From contig CAMLJW010000142.1 of the NCBI GenBank assembly GCA_946480485.1, positions 1 through 11,363 of the forward strand: a stretch of 11,363 nucleotides of DNA. The letters are read 5' to 3'. The translations under genes and the position numbers were made by a program. The notes beneath the pieces were generated by a model that saw only the letters and a list, made by a program, of their open reading frames with translations, made no database searches and was not told the DNA's origin. This stretch comes from an uncultured Streptomyces sp. GTDB taxonomy: Bacteria; Actinomycetota; Actinomycetes; Streptomycetales; Streptomycetaceae. This document shows, in pieces, positions 1-5,323 of this stretch (position 1 is its first letter; every line of letters starts with the position of its first letter).

Positions 1-1
1 C

Positions 2-970
2 TCCATGGATCTGGGGGCCCGCTTCTGGCGGGCCATGGGCTTCGCCGACATCGGACAGGCCAAGGCCCTCACCGAGGCCGACGTGCTCGCCCTGCGACGG
101 CTGGCCGGCCTCGTCGAGGCCGGGCTGCTGAGCGAGCCGATGGCCGTGCAGGTCGCCCGGTCCACCGGGCAGACCACCGCCCGGCTGGCCGAGTGGCAGA
201 TCGACTCCTTCCTGGAGGGCCTGACCGAGCCGCCCGAGCCGGGCATGACGCGCACGGAAGTGACCTACCCCCTCATGGAACTGCTCCTGCCCGAGCTGGA
301 GGAGTTCCTCGTCTACGTCTGGCGGCGCCAGCTCGCCGCCGCGACCGGCCGCGTCGTGCAGGCCGGGGACGACGAGGAGATGGTCGACCGTCGCGTCGCC
401 GTGGGTTTCGCGGACCTCGTCGGCTTCACGCGTCTGACGCGCCGCATGGAGGAGGAGGAGCTCGGCGAGCTCGTCGAGGCCTTCGAGACCACGGCCGCGG
501 ATCTGGTGGCCGCGCACGGGGGACGCCTGATCAAAACCCTGGGCGACGAGGTGCTGTACGCCGCCGACGACGCGGGCGTCGCCGCCGAGATCGCCCTCCG
601 CCTCATCGAGACCATGGCCCACGACGAGACCATGCCCGAACTGCGCGTCGGCATCGCCTTCGGCACGGTGACGACGCGCATGGGCGACGTCTTCGGCGCG
701 ACGGTGAACCTGGCGTCACGCCTCACCTCGATAGCGCCACGGGACGCCGTCCTGGTGGACAGCGCGCTCGCGCAGGAGCTGACGCGGACGAGGGACGCAC
801 CGGCTTCCGAGACGGAGGCCGCGGAGGCCGCCGCCGCCGCGGAGAAGGAGGGCGAGGAGCCGCCGGTGTACCGCTTCGCGCTCCAGCCGATGTGGCAGCG
901 ACCGGTGCGAGGGCTGGGCGTGATCGAGCCCTGGTTGCTGAGCCGCAGGGGTCCTGAGGATCAGCCGTAG
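2..970 (+). CDS. cya: class III adenylate cyclase, 5' end cut by window edge
   Basis: Makes cAMP from ATP, probably in the cytoplasm. The frame is open to the left edge; the first ATG in view (position 5) looks internal, because relatives I remember are about 380 aa and carry some 60 more N-terminal residues. Numbering from that ATG (321 aa): residues 5-100 resemble the actinobacterial adenylate cyclase regulatory domain, and 130-260 form the catalytic domain. The metal-binding aspartates D137 (FADLVGF) and D181 (LGDE) are present, as are the adenine-reading pair K177 and D228 and the transition-state residues N235 and R239 (MGDVFGATVNLASR). It therefore looks active and ATP-specific. The tail (266-286) is an Ala/Glu-rich linker. 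No membrane segment is visible. A hairpin terminator follows. The S. coelicolor homologue is SCO4928 (recollection). Confidence 0.93.
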   Translation, partial: SMDLGARFWRAMGFADIGQAKALTEADVLALRRLAGLVEAGLLSEPMAVQVARSTGQTTARLAEWQIDSFLEGLTEPPEPGMTRTEVTYPLMELLLPELEEFLVYVWRRQLAAATGRVVQAGDDEEMVDRRVAVGFADLVGFTRLTRRMEEEELGELVEAFETTAADLVAAHGGRLIKTLGDEVLYAADDAGVAAEIALRLIETMAHDETMPELRVGIAFGTVTTRMGDVFGATVNLASRLTSIAPRDAVLVDSALAQELTRTRDAPASETEAAEAAAAAEKEGEEPPVYRFALQPMWQRPVRGLGVIEPWLLSRRGPEDQP

Positions 971-1009
971 GGGCTCGAACAGGGCCCGCCGGGGGCCGCG
1001 GGTTGCGAT

Positions 1010-1049
1010 GATCGTCCCGGGGGCCCGGGGCGCCCGCACAGGGACGATC
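1010..1049. repeat. 9-bp inverted repeat after cya
   Basis: GATCGTCCC at 1010-1018 is matched perfectly by GGGACGATC at 1041-1049, with a 22-base spacer rich in G and C. It lies 40 bases after the cya stop and just before a better terminator hairpin, so it may be part of a two-hairpin 3' end or an operator. The function is not shown. Confidence 0.45.
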
Positions 1050-1052
1050 TCG

Positions 1053-1087
1053 GCCGCCGGTGCCCGCCCGTCACCGGCGGCGCTTTT
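1053..1087 (+). terminator. intrinsic terminator of cya
   Basis: A perfect 10-bp stem (1053-1062 with 1072-1081) has a 9-base loop and is followed by GCTTTT (1082-1087). This is a standard rho-independent layout, 83 bases after the cya stop codon and before the promoter region of the next gene. Confidence 0.7.
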
Positions 1088-1124
1088 CCCGGAGAGGCGC
1101 GACTGCGATGATTGGACGCACGGA

Positions 1125-1148
1125 GTTAACCGACGTTAACCGGGAGGG
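1125..1148 (+). promoter_or_regulatory. GTTAAC-N4-GTTAAC element and ribosome binding site
   Basis: Two GTTAAC hexamers, each itself a palindrome, lie at 1125-1130 and 1135-1140. Their centres are 10 bp apart, one helical turn, which suits a dimeric repressor. The element ends directly before the ribosome binding site GGGAGGG (1142-1148), which serves the ATG at 1153. A bound protein here would block transcription or initiation of the enoyl-CoA hydratase gene. The regulator is unknown and the operator role is inferred from symmetry and position only. Confidence 0.5.
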
Positions 1149-1152
1149 TGTC

Positions 1153-1959
1153 ATGGCGGAGCAGGCGGCAAAGGGGCGGTTCGGGGAGAACGTGGCCGTG
1201 CGGCGCCACGGGTACGTCGCGGAGCTCGCGCTCGACCGGCCCAGGGCCATGAACGCCGTGTCGACGGAGATGGCCCGGTCGATCACCGCCGCCTGTGACG
1301 CGCTGGCCGCGGACCGGGATGTACGCGTGGTCGTCCTGACCTCGACCCACGAGCGGGCCTTCTGTGTCGGCGCCGACCTGAAGGAACGGAACTCGTTCAC
1401 GGACGCCGACCTGGTCCGTCAGCGCCCGGTCGCACGGGCCGCGTACACCGGCGTACTGGAGCTGCCGATGCCCACGGTCGCCGCCGTACACGGGTTCGCA
1501 CTGGGCGGCGGTTTCGAGCTCGCGCTGTCGTGCGACCTGATCGTGGCGGACGGTACGGCCGTGGTGGGCCTGCCCGAGGTGTCCGTCGGCGTGATACCCG
1601 GCGGGGGCGGTACGCAGTTGCTGCCGCGCCGGGTCGGGGCGGCCCGTGCGGCTGAGCTGATCTTCTCGGCGCGGCGGCTGGAGGCGGCCGAGGCGAGGGA
1701 GCTGGGGCTCGTGGATGAGCTGGTCGCGGAGGGGCGCGACCGCGATGAGGCGCTCGCGCTGGCCGCGCGTATCGCCGCGAACTCGCCCGTCGGCCTGCGC
1801 GCCGCCAAGCGCGCCCTCCGCCTCGGGCACGGCCTCGACCTCCGCGCGGGGCTGGAGGTCGAGGACGCGGCCTGGCGTTCGGTCGCCTTCTCGGGCGACC
1901 GGGCGGAGGGAGTCGCGGCGTTCAACGAGAAGCGCGAGCCGCAATGGCCCAGGGAGTAG
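1153..1959 (+). CDS. enoyl-CoA hydratase/isomerase (crotonase family)
   Basis: Expected to add water across the double bond of 2-enoyl-CoA (beta-oxidation or amino-acid catabolism) in the cytoplasm; the exact substrate cannot be read from sequence. It has 268 aa, normal for the family. The start ATG at 1153 is chosen for its GGGAGGG site; the same frame is open 31 codons further up, but without conserved sequence. The oxyanion-hole segments are FCVGADLK (residues 70-77) and HGFALGGGFE (113-122). Both catalytic glutamates of true hydratases are present: E122 (GGGFE) and E142 (LPE), followed by GVIPGGGGTQLLPRRVG. Residues 210-225 (NSPVGLRAAKRAL) are typical of the C-terminal helices. It stands alone, with a terminator on each side, between the cAMP and c-di-GMP cyclase genes. 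It is possibly controlled by the GTTAAC element just upstream. SCO4930-like (recollection). Confidence 0.92.
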   Translation: MAEQAAKGRFGENVAVRRHGYVAELALDRPRAMNAVSTEMARSITAACDALAADRDVRVVVLTSTHERAFCVGADLKERNSFTDADLVRQRPVARAAYTGVLELPMPTVAAVHGFALGGGFELALSCDLIVADGTAVVGLPEVSVGVIPGGGGTQLLPRRVGAARAAELIFSARRLEAAEARELGLVDELVAEGRDRDEALALAARIAANSPVGLRAAKRALRLGHGLDLRAGLEVEDAAWRSVAFSGDRAEGVAAFNEKREPQWPRE

Positions 1960-1979
1960 AGGGACCCTCGGGTGTTCCC

Positions 1980-2004
1980 GGCCCACAGCCACGAGCCTGT
2001 GGCC
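1980..2004 (+). terminator. hairpin terminator after enoyl-CoA hydratase
   Basis: CCACAG (1983-1988) pairs with CTGTGG (1997-2002) around an 8-base loop, and GGC/GCC can extend the stem across one bulged C. It starts 20 bases after the stop codon. No T-run follows, which is common for Streptomyces terminators. Confidence 0.45.
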
Positions 2005-2023
2005 CGGCCCTCAGCCACGAGCC
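1986..2023. repeat. 12-bp direct repeat CAGCCACGAGCC
   Basis: CAGCCACGAGCC occurs at 1986-1997 and again at 2012-2023, an offset of 26 bp, in the gap between the hydratase and diguanylate cyclase genes. The first copy is partly inside the terminator hairpin. It could be a small local duplication or paired protein-binding sites. Confidence 0.5.
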
Positions 2024-2072
2024 GTCACCTTCCTGTTCACCTTTCAACAGCCCACGACGTCGCACATCTACT

Positions 2073-2085
2073 TAACCTGGAGTGA
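2073..2085 (+). promoter_or_regulatory. -10-like box and BldD-box-like palindrome at cdgE start
   Basis: TAACCT (2073-2078) fits a TAnnnT -10 box and would place the transcription start at about the A of the ATG at 2085. The 13-mer TAACCTGGAGTGA has the TNAC-N5-GTNA frame of the BldD consensus as I recall it (TNACNCWGNGTNA), with two mismatches in the centre. BldD is the c-di-GMP-bound master repressor of Streptomyces development, and I recall cdg genes among its targets. A clear -35 box is not visible. Confidence 0.4.
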
Positions 2086-3215
2086 TGGGCGGTAACGATG
2101 GGCGGCTGAGGGCCGTGGTGGCGCTGGCGCAGGGTATGGCTGCCGCGCACACCCCGCCGGAGTCGTGGCGGGCGGCTGCGCTGGGGGCCTGCCGTGCGCT
2201 GGCGGGGAGTTTCGCCGCGTTGTCCGTGTGGGAGCGGGAGCTCGGTGTGCTGCGGGTGCTCGCGAACGTGGGGGAGCGGGCGGCGGACGAGGAGGAGTAC
2301 CCCGCGAACGAGGCGTACCCCGTGCACCAGTTCCCGGAGATCACGGAGTTCCTGCACGAGCGCTGGGTGGCCGGCGGCGAGCCCGACGCGTGGGTCGAGA
2401 CGGCCGAGGGGCACGCCGAGTACGGCCACCAGAGGGTTGCCGCGCTGCGCAGGCGCGGGCGCGGCTGCTGTGTCGTGGCGCCGATCGTGCTGCACGGCCG
2501 GGCTTGGGGGGAGCTGTATGTGGCACGCTCGGTGGGGGATCCTGTCTTCGAGCGCGCCGACGCCGACTTCGCGACCGTGCTCGCCTCGGTGGTGGCCGCC
2601 GGGATCGCCCAGACGGAACGCCTGGAGGAGGCCCGCCGCCTCGCCTTCACCGACTCCCTGACCGGCCTCGCCAACCGCCGTGCCGTCGACATACGTTTGG
2701 ACGAGGCCATCGAGCGTCACCGGGCCGAGCGCGTCGTCGTCAGCCTCGCCGTGTGTGACGTCAACGGCCTCAAACGGGTCAACGACACCCAGGGCCACGC
2801 CGTGGGCGACCGGCTCCTGGAGCGTTTCGGCTCGGTCCTCTCCCTGTGTGGCGCGATGCTCCCGGGCACGCTCGCCGCCCGTCTCGGCGGTGACGAGTTC
2901 TGTCTGCTCGCCGTGGGTCCGTCCGCCGACGAGGTGGTCCGGGTGGCCGACGAACTCTGCCGCCGGGCCACCGAACTGGAACTCGGCGAGGGCGTCGCCT
3001 GCGGGGTCGCCTCGACCGGCGACCCCATCGGTCCCGTCGGCTCGGCCCGCCGCCTCTTCCGCCTCGCCGACGCCGCCCAGTACCGGGCCAAGGCCATCCG
3101 AGCCCCCAAGCCGGTGGTCGCCGGCCGCGAGGGCCCACAAGACCCGGTCGTACGCCTCGCCGACGCCCCCACCCCCCCAGCCCCGGAACGCCGCCGCTTC
3201 CGAGGCCACCACTGA
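2085..3215 (+). CDS. cdgE: GAF-GGDEF diguanylate cyclase (CdgE-like)
   Basis: Expected to make c-di-GMP from two GTP; this messenger controls development in Streptomyces. Numbering is from a GTG at 2082 (377 aa), one codon above the ATG chosen here. Residues 20-180 look like a GAF sensor domain, 181-192 a short linker helix, and 190-345 the GGDEF domain. The catalytic signature GGDEF is intact at 269-273 (ARLGGDEF), with the metal residue D226 (CDVNGLK) and the substrate-side VNDTQGH (233-239). The RxxD inhibitory site normally found just before GGDEF is absent (LPGT there). There is no EAL domain and no membrane segment, so it is probably cytosolic. The C-terminal 30 residues are Pro/Arg-rich. 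The start is uncertain: GGAG (2079-2082) is too close to ATG 2085 to act as a normal ribosome site, so a leaderless mRNA from 2085 or a GTG at 2115/2118 (after GAGGG) are the options. SCO4931-like (recollection). Confidence 0.88.
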   Translation: MGGNDGRLRAVVALAQGMAAAHTPPESWRAAALGACRALAGSFAALSVWERELGVLRVLANVGERAADEEEYPANEAYPVHQFPEITEFLHERWVAGGEPDAWVETAEGHAEYGHQRVAALRRRGRGCCVVAPIVLHGRAWGELYVARSVGDPVFERADADFATVLASVVAAGIAQTERLEEARRLAFTDSLTGLANRRAVDIRLDEAIERHRAERVVVSLAVCDVNGLKRVNDTQGHAVGDRLLERFGSVLSLCGAMLPGTLAARLGGDEFCLLAVGPSADEVVRVADELCRRATELELGEGVACGVASTGDPIGPVGSARRLFRLADAAQYRAKAIRAPKPVVAGREGPQDPVVRLADAPTPPAPERRRFRGHH

Positions 3216-3237
3216 CAGGCCCGCCGGCCGCCCGCTG

Positions 3238-3266
3238 GTGACACGGCTGCATTCAGTGCGTACGCT
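3238..3266 (+). promoter_or_regulatory. hutH promoter (-35 GTGACA, -10 TACGCT)
   Basis: GTGACA (3238-3243) differs from TTGACA at one base. The 17-base spacer is ideal, and TACGCT (3261-3266) is a good Streptomyces TAnnnT -10 box. Start of transcription would fall about 7 bases on, at or within a base of the GTG codon at 3274, which implies a leaderless hutH mRNA. Confidence 0.6.
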
Positions 3267-3273
3267 CCTGAAT

Positions 3274-4818
3274 GTGGATATGCACACTGTGGTGGTGGGG
3301 ACGGGCGGTGTCGCCGCGTCCGACGTGGTCGCCGTGGCGCGTGGCGGCGCGCGGGTCGAGCTTTCCGGGGAGGCGGTGAGGGCGCTCGAGGTGGCGCGCG
3401 AGATCGTGGAGGCCCTGGCGGCCAAGCCGGAGCCCGTGTACGGGGTCTCCACGGGCTTCGGTGCTCTCGCGACCCGGCACATCGGCCAGGAGCTGCGCAC
3501 TCGGCTGCAGCGCAACATCGTGCGGTCGCATGCCGCCGGGATGGGGCCCCGTGTCGAGCGTGAAGTGGTCCGCGCTCTGATGTTCCTGCGGTTGAAGACC
3601 GTCTGCTCGGGACGGACCGGCGTACGCCCCACCGTCGCCCGGACCATGGCCGCCGTCCTGAACGCCGGTATCACCCCGGTTGTGCACGAGTACGGATCGC
3701 TCGGCTGCTCCGGCGACCTCGCGCCGCTCAGCCACTGTGCCCTGACGCTGATGGGGGAGGGGGAGGCGGAGGGGCCGGACGGAGTCGTACGTCCAGCCGG
3801 TCAGCTCCTCGCCGAGCACGGCATCGAGCCCGTCGTGCTCCATGAGAAGGAAGGCCTCGCCCTCCTCAACGGCACCGACGGCATGCTCGGCATGCTGGTC
3901 ATGGCCCTGGACGACCTCGGCGATCTGTACAGGTCCGCCGACGTCACCGCGGCCCTCTCCCTGGAGGCGCTCCTCGGGACCGACAAGGTCCTCGCACCCG
4001 AGCTGCATGTCATCCGCCCGCATCCCGGGCAGGGCGCCAGCGCCGCCAACATGCTGGCCGTGCTGAAGGGTTCGGGACTCACGGGTCATCACCAGGACGA
4101 CGCGCCGCGCGTCCAGGACGCCTACTCCGTGCGCTGTGCCCCCCAGGTCGCGGGCGCGGGACGGGACACGATCGCCCACGCCCGCCTCGTCGCCGACCGT
4201 GAGCTCGCCTCCGCCGTCGACAACCCCGTCGTCCTCCCCGACGGCCGCGTCGAGTCGAACGGCAACTTCCACGGCGCCCCGATCGCGTACGTACTGGACT
4301 TCCTCGCCATCGCCGCCGCCGACCTCGGCTCGATCGCCGAGCGCCGCACCGACCGCCTCCTCGACAAGAACCGCTCGCACGGCCTGCCCCCCTTCCTCGC
4401 GGACGACGCAGGCGTGGACAGCGGACTGATGATCGCCCAGTACACGCAGGCCGCCCTGGTGAGTGAGATGAAGCGGCTCGCCGTCCCGGCCTCGGCCGAC
4501 TCGATCCCGTCCTCCGCCATGCAGGAGGACCATGTGTCGATGGGCTGGTCAGCCGCCCGCAAGCTCCGTACCGCCGTGGACAACCTGACCCGGATCATCG
4601 CCATCGAGCTGTACGCCGCCACCCGCGCCATCGAGCTCCGCGAGGGCCTCACCCCGGCCCCCGCCTCCCGCGCGGTCATCGACGCGGTCCGCGCGGCCGG
4701 CGTCCAGGGCGCGGGCCCGGACCGCTTCCTCTCCCCGGACCTGGAGGCCGCCTACGCCTTCGTGCGCGGGGGACATCTGGTCGCGGCGGTGGAGCCCGTG
4801 ACGGGACCGCTCGCGTAG
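3274..4818 (+). CDS. hutH: histidine ammonia-lyase (histidase)
   Basis: Converts L-histidine to trans-urocanate plus ammonia, the first step of histidine catabolism; a cytosolic homotetramer in the family. Start GTG 3274 gives 514 aa beginning MDMHTVVVG, matching the S. griseus enzyme as I recall it; ATG 3280 would give 512 aa. The MIO prosthetic group should form from C145-S146-G147 (GSLGCSGDLAPLSH): Cys replaces the usual Ala, which I recall as normal for Streptomyces histidases. The catalytic Y56 (PVYGVSTGFG), H86 (NIVRSHAAG), the NGNFHGAP segment and the C-terminal QEDHVSMG motif are all present, so it should be active. No ribosome binding site precedes the start, consistent with a leaderless mRNA from the promoter at 3238-3266. 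No other hut genes (hutU, hutI, a regulator) are nearby, as expected for dispersed hut genes in Streptomyces. Confidence 0.97.
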   Translation: MDMHTVVVGTGGVAASDVVAVARGGARVELSGEAVRALEVAREIVEALAAKPEPVYGVSTGFGALATRHIGQELRTRLQRNIVRSHAAGMGPRVEREVVRALMFLRLKTVCSGRTGVRPTVARTMAAVLNAGITPVVHEYGSLGCSGDLAPLSHCALTLMGEGEAEGPDGVVRPAGQLLAEHGIEPVVLHEKEGLALLNGTDGMLGMLVMALDDLGDLYRSADVTAALSLEALLGTDKVLAPELHVIRPHPGQGASAANMLAVLKGSGLTGHHQDDAPRVQDAYSVRCAPQVAGAGRDTIAHARLVADRELASAVDNPVVLPDGRVESNGNFHGAPIAYVLDFLAIAAADLGSIAERRTDRLLDKNRSHGLPPFLADDAGVDSGLMIAQYTQAALVSEMKRLAVPASADSIPSSAMQEDHVSMGWSAARKLRTAVDNLTRIIAIELYAATRAIELREGLTPAPASRAVIDAVRAAGVQGAGPDRFLSPDLEAAYAFVRGGHLVAAVEPVTGPLA

Positions 4819-4840
4819 TGGTCGGTCCCGGGACATCCGC

Positions 4841-4871
4841 GTGCGGGTGCCGCGAGCGGCGCCGCCCGCAC
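4841..4871 (+). terminator. hairpin after hutH
   Basis: GTGCGGG (4841-4847) pairs with CCCGCAC (4865-4871); inside, GCCGC (4849-4853) and GCGGC (4856-4860) are also complementary. It begins 22 bases after the hutH stop and has no T-run. It is a likely transcript 3' end. Confidence 0.5.
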
Positions 4872-4881
4872 CCCGAATGTG

Positions 4882-4890
4882 TGCTACGGT
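4882..4890 (+). promoter_or_regulatory. extended -10 promoter of the cold-shock gene
   Basis: TGCTACGGT has the TGnTAnnnT form of an extended -10 promoter, which needs no strong -35 box; none is seen upstream. Transcription would start near 4897 and give a leader of about 130 bases before the csp ATG, long like those of other cold-shock genes. Inferred from sequence only. Confidence 0.45.
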
Positions 4891-4926
4891 CGACACCGAT
4901 TACGTTTTTGGTACCCATTAACTTTG

Positions 4927-4965
4927 CGCGCCTGAAAGGAATCATCCTCAGGCGCGTTTTGTTTT
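4927..4965 (+). promoter_or_regulatory. hairpin plus T-run inside the csp leader (attenuator or terminator)
   Basis: CGCGCCTGA (4927-4935) pairs perfectly with TCAGGCGCG (4948-4956). The 12-base loop can close further through GGA/TCC, and the stem is followed at once by TTTTGTTTT (4957-4965). This is the best intrinsic terminator in the window, yet it lies between the likely csp promoter (4882-4890) and the csp start (5027). It may end hutH read-through, but if the promoter is correct it must be read through to express csp, so a temperature- or protein-dependent attenuator is possible. Confidence 0.6.
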
Positions 4966-5026
4966 CCGGCCGCTCCGGTCTTCCGGTGCATCTCCGGATG
5001 GGGCCCGCCTATCCAGGAGAAATAGC

Positions 5027-5230
5027 ATGGCTACTGGCACCGTGAAGTGGTTCAACTCGGAAAAGGGCTTCGGCTTCATTGAGCAGGACGGCGGCGGCGC
5101 CGACGTCTTCGCCCACTACTCCAACATCGCGACCTCGGGCTTCCGTGAGCTGCAGGAGGGCCAGAAGGTCTCCTTCGACGTCACGCAGGGCCAGAAGGGC
5201 CCGCAGGCGGAGAACATCGTCCCCGCCTGA
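5027..5230 (+). CDS. CspA-family cold-shock protein
   Basis: Small single-strand nucleic-acid binding protein, expected to act as an RNA chaperone in the cytoplasm. Its 67 aa are the usual length for one cold-shock domain. RNP1 (KGFGFI, residues 14-19) and RNP2 (VFAHY, 27-31) are intact after the typical start [17 protein letters not shown]. The start is fixed by AGGAGA at 5015-5020, six bases before ATG. It has its own long leader with a terminator-like hairpin, and a very stable hairpin follows before the DEAD-box helicase gene. The csp/helicase pairing suggests joint action on RNA structure. Streptomyces carry many csp paralogues, so no gene symbol is assigned. I recall similar csp-helicase pairs elsewhere in S. 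coelicolor (around SCO3731-3732), not at the hutH locus. Confidence 0.96.
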   Translation: MATGTVKWFNSEKGFGFIEQDGGGADVFAHYSNIATSGFRELQEGQKVSFDVTQGQKGPQAENIVPA

Positions 5231-5252
5231 TCCAGGGACGCGCTCCACACGA

Positions 5253-5286
5253 GCCGGGGCCCGCACCTTCGGGTGCGGGCCCCGGC
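5253..5286. terminator. 15-bp perfect hairpin with cTTCGg tetraloop between csp and helicase gene
   Basis: The 15 bases 5253-5267 pair perfectly with 5272-5286 around a TTCG loop closed by C-G, an exceptionally stable RNA tetraloop. CACGAG/CTCGTG (5248-5253 with 5287-5292) can lengthen the stem past one bulge. It is 22 bases after the csp stop and has no T-run. It could be a bidirectional terminator, a barrier to 3' exonucleases protecting abundant csp mRNA, or a partial terminator that lowers helicase expression. Confidence 0.75.
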
Positions 5287-5323
5287 CTCGTGCTGTCCGA
5301 ACGGAAGGAACCCCAGAATCAGC

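Noticed and set aside
1125..1140. Reading the GTTAAC pair as a BldD box
   Set aside because: The half-sites are 4 bases apart, not the 5 required by the consensus.
2680..3273. In-frame extension of hutH by about 200 codons into cdgE
   Set aside because: The extension is out-of-frame cdgE sequence with no conserved content; promoter and family length support the start at 3274.
2037..3674. Long minus-strand open frame of 545 codons opposite cdgE and hutH
   Set aside because: A high-GC shadow: composition and codon use fit the plus-strand genes with recognisable motifs, not this frame.
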